A DNA stretch of 64,000 nucleotides, taken from the NCBI GenBank assembly GCA_905183005.1, contig CAJJDO010000095.1, forward strand, positions 197,355 through 261,354. Reading direction: 5' to 3'. Every line of letters starts with the position of its first letter. The first letter of the stretch is position 1. This stretch comes from Paramecium pentaurelia. Taxonomy: Eukaryota; Ciliophora; Oligohymenophorea; Peniculida; Parameciidae. This document shows, piece by piece, positions 1-11,768 of the stretch. The notes under the pieces were generated by a model. That model was not told the DNA's origin and did not search any database. It saw nothing but the letters and a program-made list of their open reading frames with translations. The translations under genes and the position numbers were made by a program.

Positions 1-2400
1 CTTTGAATATACTTCAGGTTTCTCAATTGAAGTTGTATCTTTATTAAGAAAAGAAATTCCAAAATTGAATGATTTTATAACAGAATTAGAAGAAGCTGAT
101 ATTTTTAAAGGAGGCAATCTAGAATCTTATCTCATTAAACCAGTTTAAAGATTACCAAAATATGTTCTTTTAATTAAAGATTTAATTAAACATACATGGA
201 AATCTCATCCAGATTATGAGTCATTATAAGTAAGTGTCAATAAATTTATTGAAGTGAATAGTAAAATTGATATCTTAATGGATAAGTAAAAATTCATATA
301 TTTATTTTAGTGTTCTCAAGAATCAAATGTTATTTGAATTATAAAAATTATTTTTTGATTCTATTAATGTATCTATTGTTGAATCTACAAGAAGATATGT
401 TTAAAGTGAAACTATTAATGTACTTGTCTCAAAATAATAGAAATCAGTTATTGTCTATATATGTAATGACATGATAATACTAACATAAAGAAATTAGAAT
501 GCTTTAGCTAAATAACATGAAAAATTGTATGAATATCTTTACCTTAATGAGAAATCTTATTGTAAAAATAAACCAGAAACTTAATATTGCAAATTCTTAT
601 TTACAGTCTCCTCTTAAGAATAATCAATTACATTTATATGTTAAGATGCTGAACAAAAATAAAAATTATTAAGTTTATTTGAATCCTTAATTAATGATAT
701 TAAAATGAAATATTAAAAATTAGAAATCTATTAAGAAAACGATATCTAACCAATTTAAGTATTTGCCAAGGGTACAGAATTAAGAAAGTCCTTACTTTAA
801 TCATATACTGTTTATGTGATGTTTGTATATATAGAATTGAATATAGATTACTGCAGGAACTTAAAATTTAACCTTATTAACCAGATACAGTAGTTTAATA
901 AAGTTAGAAAATATGTTAAGAAAACAATTCCCTGATATATCTATTCCACATTTAAGCAAGAATCAATGGGCTAGCAATAAAAAAACTTAATTAATAGAAG
1001 CCAGGAAAATCATCATTGAAAATTTCCTTGAAGCTGTTCTAAATTCACCTCTTATTAAATAAAATCCAGAATAAGTATTAAAATATTTAGAATTACCACC
1101 TTCATTTTATGAGGCTATTGCATCCAGTCCTAATAAAATATGTATTGAAAGAGAGAGTCTAAGAAATACAATGAAGTCTTCTTCATTTAATACAGATGAT
1201 TATTCATTAAGTGAAACTTTAAGATTTGTAAGAAATACTAATACTATCAGATAAACTTTGCATCATAAAAGTTTAAAAGTTAGTAATTAAACTATCAATA
1301 TTAAAGTATTATTATATACTTCTATATATTTTTAGATAATGTTTCTAGATGAATATTATATCTTTTTACCTATTAGTCCTGAATTAAGAGTAGCTGATTT
1401 GATTGAAATGGCTGCTGGAGCCATTAAATTATAAAGTTATGATGATTTTAAGTTCTTTTTAATTAATGATTAAGAAATTAGAATTCTTGATGATGATGAT
1501 TGCATTCCATAAATTTAATTAAATAAATCAAATAATGAAAGTGTTTTTTCAAAACTTACATTTCTATTTAAAGAACGAGAAAAAACTAATACTAAATTAT
1601 TACTAAAAAAATATTTATATTTAACACCAAAATAAGAGAAAAAAGATTATTAGTCAGATCTAGTTAGACTTAATTTAATATGTCATTAAGCATTTGATGA
1701 TATAAAGAATATGAAATATAAAGTCACCTTTTCATAATATTGTATATATTCCATTTACTATCTAATAATCAAATATTATGAAAATTTTAGACATGTAAAA
1801 TAATGTAAATATTTAGATTTTTACTAAATAATCTTTACCTATTAATTTAGTGAAATAATTAATACCAGATAAAGTATATAAACAAGAGAAGGAATAAACA
1901 TGGATTTCAGAAATATATATTGCAATAGGAATTGTAAAATAAGAAATAGAATAAATACTTAAATAACATGATAAGAATTTATAAGGCATTAAAAAATTAG
2001 AATAGTAATTCCAATATATTACAGAATTGCTATTTATGGAATCTCTATAATAGAATCCATTTTATGGATTACAATATTTTAATATTGAAATACCTAATAC
2101 AAGCAAAGATATATTATAAAGGTTATTATATATTATTATTATTTATTTAGATAATTTTAATGTTAATTAGAAACATATTCTATATTAGGAGTTAAGTATG
2201 ATAGATTTATTATTATTCATAATATGGAAAAGAAATTGGAAATATTTCTAAATGACATAGTCAATCTATCACCATTCCCATTTTATTTTCAATTTTAAAT
2301 AAAGTAAATTAAAAATGAATAATTTATATTCAAGACTTCAAATGGATTAGAAATTTAAAAACTTTAAGAACTATACTCAAATATCTCTAATAATTTATGA
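1..2400 (+). CDS. RhoGEF-PH-PX-FERM protein, 5' end missing
   Basis: The window opens inside the gene. The first exon reads as the end of a Dbl-homology RhoGEF domain, with the hallmark LIKPVQRLPKY and HPDY, which activates Rho/Rac GTPases by nucleotide exchange. A PH-like stretch follows (about nt 330-800), then a PX phosphoinositide-binding domain (about 857-1130: RYSSLIKLENMLRKQFPD and ELPP), then FERM F1, F2 and F3 lobes (about 1336-2400, ending ..TSNGLEIQKLQELY). Five introns were placed: 286-310, 825-856, 1306-1335, 1795-1816 and 2122-2150 (22-32 nt). The only stop is TGA at 2398-2400. Domain calls are from motif recognition; DH and PX are firm, PH and FERM somewhat less. A membrane-cortex actin regulator is the likely role, by inference. 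Confidence 0.8.
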
Positions 2401-2437
2401 TATGAATTCTTATAGATACCAAAAAAATAAATTATCA

Positions 2438-3318
2438 TCAACATTTAAACTTAATATTTTCCTTCCCTTATTTAAGTATATAATATTAATCATTTGAGTA
2501 AATTTTTTAATCAGGAAGTGTTGGAACTGTTTAATTAGTTTTTTCTCTTTCATTATTTCTATGACTTTTTTATTTTTAATTATCTGAACATGATGATATA
2601 AAACTAGCACTTATATTGGAATTATTCATTTCTTCACTTAAACTTAGGTTATTAAATAATTTTAATTTTTATCCATTTTATGAGTTTTTTTTAATCATTA
2701 TTGATTGTTTTGAAGATTACGATTAAAATTTCTATCTTTCCTATTATAAAAGTGTATTCTTTAATATCATTTCCAATTCAACATTATCTTATTATAATTT
2801 TATTATCTATTTCTATTGATTAGTAATGATTAATTGATTATTTTAACTTTAATCAATTTAATTTTTAAGAGATTAATTTTCATTTCTAACTGTTTCAAAC
2901 AATTCAGTTAATTTTTACAATTCCTCTGTTAATTGTTATATATGATTCTTATAATATTTTATCTCCTTATCCTTCTCTTCTAGTAATTCTATCTATTAAT
3001 ATGAATTTTGAACAGACTCAACCTATTAACTAATTTGAGAATGCATTAATGATTAAAATTTACTTTTAGATCTATTCCGTATTTTTTATAAAGCATTATT
3101 AGGTTATTCAGTATTAACTATTGGCTTAAATTAAAAATGGTTTATAAGATGTTAATTAACTTATTTTAAATTATTTTCATTAATTCCACTGTGCTATGTC
3201 TTATATTAAAATATACAATTTCATTCACTTTGTCAACTATCATCTAAGAAGATTTCACATCTTTTTATTAATTTTTCATAGCATCCATAATTCCATTAGA
3301 AACTTTAAACGATTTCAT
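2438..3318 (-). CDS. Coiled-coil protein of unknown function
   Basis: Starts MKSFKVSNG and has one 23-nt intron (3194-3216), giving 285 codons plus TGA. The centre is a charged, glutamine-rich coiled coil (IELLEEKDKEIKYYKNHIQQ); the C-terminal third is serine/asparagine rich and looks disordered. No catalytic motif, signal peptide or membrane segment is seen. It lies tail to tail with the RhoGEF gene, 37 bases apart. A cytoskeletal or basal-body role would be usual for such ciliate proteins but is not shown by the sequence. Confidence 0.65.
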
Positions 3319-3922
3319 TTATTAATTTTTATATAGAATTTATAAATTCAATAGTATTAATTATAATTAATCATATATAAAAAAAAAGAAATTCAATCAC
3401 TTAGGATTAATGATTAAAATATTTTCATATATATTTTTAATTATCTTCATTAATTTTATATTTATTAAAAATAGAGACTATAAATATCTCATATAAATAT
3501 TAAAAAAATACTTAAAAAAACACATATATATACATTTAATTTAAATAAGAATTAAAAATATATAATTCAAATCTCAAAATATTTTATTTTGTTGAGTTCA
3601 TTAAAGTTCATCTATAAACAAACTAAATGTGATGAAAGCAAAATGAAAAAGAAAGGGAATAATTTAAATAGATTAAATTCAGCACTGGAATCGAAATTGA
3701 AAAGATCATAACATCCAAAAATAAATTCAATTAAAGAACTTACTAAAGCACAAAGATTAAATAATAGAAACATTTTCCCATAGTTTCTCCTTGATTTTAA
3801 AAGCTAATAATATATTTACTATTACCCAAGCAGATAGAATTATCAAACTTATGATTTATGCTGCAGGAAATATTATAGATTAAGTGATAAATTCAGCTAA
3901 AAATATTTAATCATTTTCCATA
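3319..3922. other. Mostly non-coding stretch, possible 3' extension of the membrane-protein gene
   Basis: Very AT-rich. Two readings compete here: a plus-strand ORF (3643-4089) and, on the minus strand, an extra exon of the large membrane-protein gene that would end at 3727 if a 49-nt intron is spliced out. That exon carries a strong hydrophobic run (IISLIILSAWVIVNILLAF). Neither is certain. Confidence 0.4.
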
Positions 3923-6900
3923 TCATGAGCAATAAATAATAACACCGGATATGCAATTACAAAGCACTTTCTATAAGTAAATTAAAATTACCCATTAAAT
4001 AGCAAGTACAATACATATACCAGCAATAAGAAATTATTAATTAATTCTACTATCTCTATATCTAGTAATTTAACTTAATAACCAAGTGAAAAATCGTTTA
4101 ACAACTTGGAATCCTTTAAGTTTATATTATTTCATTCCATCTATTTTAAAACGATTTATTTTGGATTACATTTTCTTCTTCTCTTATTAGATTTGATTTC
4201 TTAAATCATCTTTATCTTAATTAACAATAATTTATAATTATTCATTAATATTATAAACTAAATTATTAAATGTTTCTAAATTAACAATTCTATCTTTATT
4301 ATAATTATTAAAAATAATAGATAATTTAATAGTGAATTCTTCAGGTAAATTTTTCATTATATGAATTTGTTTTAATAAAAATTCTAATTCTCTTTAATTA
4401 GCATTTCCTAGTAGATATACCTAACTTTATGCAGATACTTCATTTGCAATAATATGAATACAAATATCAACTTAGATGGCATGATGCAATCTAAAAATTT
4501 CATAATTATAATTATTTGTATAATTAAGAAGATCAATAAATCTTTTAGTAAATGAAGATTATGATTATCTAAAATCTATTTTAACTGCATAATAATTAAA
4601 TTCAGCAACAAATTTTTCAAAAAGATTTATACTATCTTCATTAGTATTAAAACTAAATTACTACCATAATCTTTTGATAAGTGCATCATGAATATTAATT
4701 TAAAATGGATATGGAAATGTTCCAAAACCACTTAAAACTAAATAGATAGGTAATTCTATAGTATTACTCTATTCTACTATTTTCAAAGCTAAATTTAATC
4801 TATCTATGAAAGCTAAAGTTTTATCTTTAGAACATGAAAATTTCAACTTAATTTTATCTCTATCAGGATCTAATTCATTAAAAAGATATTCTTATTAAAT
4901 AAATAATTTAGATAGAATTTAAAATTTTTTTACTTGAATTAATTTGAGAATCCATATGTAAAGTGGATAATAATAAAATTTGAAAAATATTAACATGTAT
5001 TTTTCAAAAGTAGTAAATAATGCTTTTTAATTGAATGTTTCAAACAATCTATATAATCTTTAATTATCTCCTTGATTTAAATCACTATCAACTAGAGTTT
5101 CTTAATAAATTTACCATGGATTTTAATAAGTATTATTACCTGCCAGATAAATTCTTCTTACATGAAAATGAATATCTTAACTTATTAAATAAGTTTTATT
5201 ATTTAATTCAGATAAAGAACTAGTCATTTATTATAAAGTTGAATCATCATATGATCCATAAAATTATCTTGACTTCTTCTGATTCTTATCCCTACTAGCC
5301 CAAACAATAGCAATATTAATCAATAATAACATTATAATAACAAATAAAGCAAATATAACATTTTATCCTCCTAATTTTTATGAGAACTCTGCTAATCCAG
5401 TTAAACATTAATATTCTTTTGGTTATTTATTATCAGAACATTCAACTGTACAAAATGGTGTGGATTCTCCAGATTAATTATAATATGTTTTATTATTATT
5501 GATAGTATTAAAACATGGTTAACAAGGACCTTATCCATAAAGTAATTTATATTTTCCGAACTGACACTATTAACAATAATTGCCAAAAGTACCCTAAGGA
5601 CATCCTGTAGGTGTAATTGAACCTTGAAATTTGATTAAACTTTGATTAGACATAATAAGGACATTGTTTTATTGATTAGTTAAACCTCCTGGTCTAGTTT
5701 ATATTTTATTTGTGCAAATGTTATAATAAGGACTATGAATCATTTCTGTGATATTAAAAAAGAACAATCTGATTCTTCCTCCTCCTCCAAAACCACCATA
5801 GACTTAATATGTTTAATAAAACTTTTATCTAGCAAATTCATATTAATTAAAATCTTCAGCATATGAAGAACCACCACCATCAGCAGTTAAATATCCCTAT
5901 CCACTAAAATATATTATTCTTATTTAAATTGATCCTCCACTTCCACTCCCAAAAAATGGTTCCTCAATATAAGATGTTCCATTTGAACTTATTATCCCAT
6001 CATTTTATAAATTTAATACTTCTAAATGTATAACTCCTCCTCCTTATCCTTAAATGTTTATTTTTTCAAAAAAATCTCCATATGTAACTCCACCACCACC
6101 ACTACCTGGTAATATTGGATTGAATGAATAATCATAAATCTATTTACTCTATAATTATAAACATAATTAATTGTAATTTGATTTTGGACTTGTTGAAAAT
6201 CCTCCCATTCCTCCATGACTTCCTCCAGTACCTCCACATTGTTATCTCAATCCTATTATTTTATCAGTGTATCCACAACCAAATCCCTCATTAGTGTCAT
6301 ATCCCATTCCATCTGTTAATATCTAACTAGAATTATCAATTGATAAATTATAGGAATACAATCCAATATAGAATCCTTAGATTTTGGACTAGTTTGTCAA
6401 ACTTAATGATTATTAAACTGAAATTAACATAGTGTAATAGGTGAGATTTTTTAGAGTAAAGAAATTACATGAAAATTGAGATAACCATTATGATTCAATA
6501 AATTAAGCAGATAAATTTGTATAGTTTTAGGTGATATAACCTACAAAGCTGAAAAGGGATTTAAAATAAGCTTAATTGGAACAATTTAAATTATTTAAGC
6601 ATGAACATTAAGTTTTATTCTACATTAAAGATTTCAGTTAGGAATTGCTGATAAATAAATATTATGAACAAATACTCATAGTTTTTGACAATATTTTTGT
6701 ATTATATAATGACATATTATATGTTACAAATTAAATTTACATCTATCCTAAAAAATTAATACTTGAATTGTAAATATTCAATTAATCCATTTAGAATACT
6801 ATTTATTAATGTTATATGAAATCACATTCATCATCTTATGATATTTTTGAATTATTTATTATCAATTGACTAAAATTCAATATTACTTTATTCACTAATT

Positions 6901-7090
6901 TTACTAGACATATCTACACATTACAATTCTCTATCTAAACTATTTCCTAACTATTAATTGTATTATTTTAATGAAAGATGTTCAATGAGCAATTGTTATT
7001 TATCAAACACACATCTGTATATGATTAATTACATTCACATTACGAAGCATTAACTTGTTGCACAATTAAAATCCATAAAAATTTTAACAT
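3923..7090 (-). CDS. Large glycine/cysteine-rich transmembrane surface protein
   Basis: One uninterrupted frame of 1055 codons. It begins with a signal peptide (MLKFLWILIVQQVNAS). A lumenal region with many N-glycosylation sequons follows, then a glycine-rich block at about residues 270-450 (GGTGGSHGGMGG, GGFGGGGR), then a cysteine-rich growth-factor-receptor-like segment (CPQGTFGNYCQQC). One transmembrane helix sits near residue 577 (VIFALFVIIMLLLINIAIVW), followed by a 420-residue cytoplasmic part and another hydrophobic helix close to the C-terminus (LIAGICIVLAIQWVILIYL). The frame stops at TGA 3923-3925; an alternative spliced end reaches 3727 and adds another helix. Such glycine-rich receptors form large families in ciliates; ligand and function are unknown. 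Confidence 0.75.
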
Positions 7091-7128
7091 GATAAAATAA
7101 TAATAAAAATTGAATTATCAAGAAAAAA

Positions 7129-9301
7129 TCAAAGTTCCATCATCTTCTCTAATGTGTTACATTAAACTAATAACATAACCATTAAATCATTTGATTAGAT
7201 ATTATTATTATGTATTGTACTAGCAGTCTCCTCATAAGAACTTACATTCTTCTATCTAATAGATGAAGCCTCACTATGTAGATTTTCCAGTAAATCTACA
7301 TTATCATTAAATTAACTAGAACTACTATGAGCAATCAAAGGTTGATTTCTCATATTGTTTCCAAACTATTACAGAATGTTCATCTTCTATTAAATTGTAC
7401 TTCTCTTTCCATTTAAATCCTTCTATAACATTACAAGAGTAGTTGGAATTCCATCAATTGGTTATCTTGATAATATATCACTAGCATATAGAGTCATCTA
7501 TCCTAAATATAGAGCTTCATCTGTAATTAATGTCTATATTTAATATTAATATAAATTACTATTATTTTGCTCTGTTCTTATTATTATAATAATAATTCAT
7601 TTATTTACTATTATAGATATTTTGCATCACTTTGATCTTACAATTAAGCATATTGTGCTTAACACTTTTCTTATAATTTTAAAATTTATTACTAATAACC
7701 TTTGTATTCAGCCTATTATAAATTAATTTAAATACTTCTATTTATTATTAAATTTTCTATAGATTACCATTTTCTTTAACTACTTAATTGAGTTATTCCA
7801 ATTAGTTATTATTTTATTATAATAAATCATAATACTTTTATTCTATTTTCTTAGATTAATCAATATTTTCTTTGTAATTATTATTTTCTTTCTATAATTC
7901 TTTATTTTAATAAACAGCCTCCTCTAGATTTTAATTAATTTTATTAAGTATTTAATTTTCTTTCTATAAATTATTTTCTAAATCTATAATAATTTAATTT
8001 TTTTATTTTAATTCTTCTTACACTTATTTCAATATCTAATCATTCTATTATTTTTCAGTTTGTAATTTAAATAGTTTCTCCATCAATTATCTATTTGTTA
8101 CTACTTATTCATCAAATAACTTTTTATTTAATTCCATTTATTATTCTAAATCAAAATTATGATTCTTTTGATTTCTACTATAAGGAGACTTTGATTTTGA
8201 ACTAAATTATGTTATATTTCTTTCATCTGCTGTTTAAGTTTTAAAATTAGATTAATTTACAATTGATGTATCATTTGTTACTCTCTATTTATAATTTACA
8301 TCAATTCCACATTTTGCTAATTATTATCCAAATGAAGTAGCATTTTAATTTTAATGTTAATTTTAAAGTTAATTACTTGACATATTTTCTTTGATATTTT
8401 TCATTTAATTATTTAATACTTCAACCTAATTGATCAATGTACTTTAATTATGTTTAGTTTATAAGACATTTATAATATCTTATATTAATTTCTAAGTATC
8501 TACTACCATTTTTTATAATTTCAATTAATTTTGGAAACTCATCTAATCACTTTTCTAATTATCTAATTATTCCTTAAGCATTTCAATCTATTATTGATAT
8601 TACATTGAATTGTCTGCCATCTTAAATGCATCTTAACTATAAAGAGAGTTGACTTCTTAAATAAGCAAATAGATAAAATATTTTAAGGCTATCAAATCAG
8701 TGCATCTATAGAAATCAAAACAATCATTGTAATATTCTTAACAAAAACATTTAATTTTTGCCAAAGATGGAGCACATTCATCTTAATTTTAATCTTTAAT
8801 CATTTTAAACTTTCTCAATTTCTTAGTTAACTACTAGATTCTCACTATACTATTAGTATGTAATTATCCTGATTATGGACCTAAATTAGAAAATTAACTA
8901 TGCATTGAATATTTATCTTATTAAGCCATAGTATTATCAGTTTTAATATGTACAGGAGATTAATCTATTTTACTAATGTTTTCTAATCTTTTATTAATAA
9001 TTGTTTCATAATAACTCTAAGAATCTACTTTCTAATTCGAACTGCATTATTTTTTCTACCTTACAAAAGGTGATAAAGATGCTTCATTTTTTTATGTTGT
9101 TGTTGATCTATTTTCTGTTCTATCTGCATGTTAACTATTAAGGTTCTTAACTCTCTACTCCAATCCCTAAACTTTCTATTATAGGTAATTAGCACACTAT
9201 GAAAATTCAGGACAATTGCTAATTACAGCCAAAGGTTGTCGTTAAACTCTTAAACTCCCTTAACGAGAATGACCAGAATTTGGAGTCTGATAAGGTTTCA
9301 T
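7129..9301 (-). CDS. Long coiled-coil protein
   Basis: Reads MKPYQTPNSGHSRQGSL.. for about 707 residues after removal of two introns (23 and 26 nt), with the frame kept exactly. The first 150 residues are polar and disordered, followed by a short cysteine-containing globular stretch (CAPSLAKIKCFCQEYYNDC) and then several hundred residues of glutamine/asparagine/lysine-rich coiled coil. The C-terminal segment (LYASDILSRQPIDGIPTTL) is less repetitive. It ends 38 bases before the start of the membrane-protein gene on the same strand. No enzyme motif is visible; probably structural. Confidence 0.7.
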
Positions 9302-10206
9302 ATTAATATTTAAATTATTATTTAACAGCTTTAAATTATCTTTAATAAAAAAATAAATAATTCATCTATTTACTTCATTTCTTCTTGTTGAAATACTAAT
9401 TCAAATTCATAACTAATATATTGATCTATTATATTCTCATTTCATATCTCATATATATATTGCTCTTTCTCTCTTTATATATTCAATGGATTATCAAGAA
9501 TTATACTCATATTCACTTTAATTAAAATAATGTGTATTATCTTTTAGATTATTAAAACTATAAATTAGAATCTTAAGATGAATCTTCCAGTTATTGCAGT
9601 TAGAATGAAATGAAACTCCTTAGATTTTGATAAGTAACATAAATTATATAAGTTTATTATGAACTCCTTTAATAATATCATCTAAGAATAATTAGAAGTA
9701 TAAATAAAATTTCTAATCCTTTTAAAATTTAATATTAGTTATTATAAAATATGTTTTGTAATATTAACTTTTATTAATATGTAATATTTATCATGAAGGT
9801 TTAGAATTATCTAATAAATAAGTGGATATTTATTTATTTTTGTACTTTAATTGTTTTAAATTAGTGTAGATGAGTTAATTTGAATAAAGAGGATATGCAA
9901 TAAATATATAATTTAATTAAATGAATGCTTCATATTGGTGATAATTTAATAATTAAATATTAATATTAATTGCAATTATTTTACTCTAACCCCCATATTT
10001 TAAATTATTCTTTTTTTAATATATAATTGATTTTGTTAATCCTAATTGTCAACTTATTGACTTTTTGGTTTCATGATTTTAACATCAATCTAAAAATAGA
10101 TTATTGTGAATTCTAACATGAATTGAATTTTTAAAAGTATATCATAATAATGATTTGGTTTAATGGGTTCTGTGAATGCAAAGAAAAAGATTAAATTTAT
10201 TAATTC
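9302..10206. other. Intergenic, no convincing gene
   Basis: About 900 bases of very AT-rich sequence between divergent genes. A short plus-strand reading (9486-9630, MDYQELYSYS ... CSQNEMKLLRF) would need an implausible 16-nt intron, so it is not called. Promoters of both flanking genes presumably lie here. Confidence 0.5.
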
Positions 10207-10623
10207 ATGGGTAATTCTTGCAAATAAAAGAAAGATACTGAATAAGAAGACACTTAATAATTGCAAATAATCACTTTAGAAAATGGAATTCAAAGAATAA
10301 ATACAACAATCTAAGCAGATAGTCAGCAATTAAAACTAAATAAAGAATCTCCATAAGATGGTGTCTAAATATCAAATATTCAAGTTATAATGATTAAGCC
10401 AAGAAATGAAGAAGAAGGTGCTTTAATTTTGAGAGATTTAATATAGTTTGGAAATAAAATAATTGTAATCCCTAAAGTGAATGAGGATAGTCCAAATACT
10501 AGTGCAAAGTCATTATCAAAGAAAGGAATATTAAAAAACAAAGGATCTTAATTGACAAAATTTTCTCTACATTCTTGTACTTAGTAGAAAAGGGATAGAT
10601 TTCAAATGTTTGAAAATAAATGA
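10207..10623 (+). CDS. Small protein with predicted N-terminal lipid anchor
   Basis: An intronless frame of 138 codons starting MGNSC. Gly2 followed by Asn, Ser and Cys fits N-myristoylation with palmitoylation at Cys5, so the product is probably membrane-bound. The middle is acidic and polar; the C-terminal part is basic (SLSKKGILKNKGSQLTKFSL). It contains many TAA/TAG glutamine codons and ends with TGA. No known domain was recognised. Confidence 0.65.
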
Positions 10624-11083
10624 CAATATTAAATCTTTTATGAGTAAATATTTCAAAAGAAAATGTTAATAATATTTATATATATATTTAGGTTTAATTA
10701 TTGAGCAAATAATATTAAACATTTATTATTAATACTAAACCTTAAATATTAGTTTAATATCTCAATAATCATAAATTTTAATCAGTTGATATATGAATTT
10801 TAATATATTATAATGTATTTATATGTTGATATTAAAATGCATTTAAAGAATAATCAAATTTTATTTAATTTAATTTTTCTTTAAAATTATGTAATTTCCT
10901 ATTATGATAAAGAAAGAAAATATTATATTATGAAAAATAGAATATTTATATAATAAATATCTATATAATTAAAATATTTGGAAATTAAGTTAATTAAAAT
11001 AGAAAAGGATTTCTATATAATACTTTACTGAAAACATAATAATATTTATATTTATAAATATCCTTAATATATTCTAATAAAAT
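10624..11083. other. Intergenic
   Basis: Between two convergent genes; dominated by A/T runs with short TA repeats. No open frame with coding character was seen. Confidence 0.5.
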
Positions 11084-11515
11084 TCAGGAATTAAGTTTTT
11101 AATTACGATGCTTTCCTTTTTTTGGTTTATTATGAAATCTATATTAATGATTAAGTAGATTTTTCAATACTTTGTAGGTAGTTTAACAAATTGAACATCT
11201 ATAGGAATTATTTTTTGGATTGAATACAACTCTACAAACTGCCTTTCTTTATTCTATTATGTTTTATTTTGATGTTTATTATTAATGTTCATTAGAAATA
11301 GTTTCATTTTCTGAAAGTTTATCATCCTTTTCTGTTTATTCAACTTAATCTTCATCAAGATTTAATATAATTTCTATGTCATTTATTATTTCATCATCAT
11401 TTGAATCTCTTATATTTAATTTATCTGGTTCATCATTCTATATTTATAATGAATTGATTTGTTAGAGTAATTTAAGCATTTGTTTCATCTCGATAATACT
11501 TGATCTATCTTGCAT
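11084..11515 (-). CDS. C2H2 zinc-finger protein
   Basis: 143 codons in one frame, starting MQDRSSIIEMKQ. The N-terminal two thirds are acidic and probably disordered (NDIEIILNLDEDQ). The C-terminus holds a single classical finger (YRCSICQTTYKVLKNLLNHQYRFH), spacing C-x2-C-x12-H-x4-H, followed by a basic tail (KPKKGKHRNQKL). This suggests a nucleic-acid-binding protein. The frame stays open a little upstream of the chosen ATG, so an extra 5' exon is possible. Confidence 0.65.
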
Positions 11516-11768
11516 ATTGTTCTAATTAATTAACTCTAATAAAGTTAATTTTGAAGCTCTTTGTAAGACTCAAATTGGTTTGTATAAATCCTTATAATAT
11601 TTATGATCTAATATATATATATACATAAGTCAATTAAAATCTAAAACAAAATAAGAAAGATTTCAAAATAGTACTAGTACTATATTATTATCAATAGAAT
11701 ATAATTAATTCATTAAGTCTAATAATTAGAATATATGAATTTGTAAATAATTCTAAATATAAAATAAG

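Noticed and set aside
3643..4089. Plus-strand frame of 148 codons (MKKKGNNLNRLNSAL..)
   Set aside because: It overlaps by 167 bases the minus-strand membrane-protein gene, whose frame is open for 1055 codons, and its antisense carries hydrophobic helices. Kept only as an alternative.
9486..9630. Possible 47-residue gene needing a 16-nt intron
   Set aside because: The intron would be shorter than any other seen here (22 nt or more), and the product is too short to judge.
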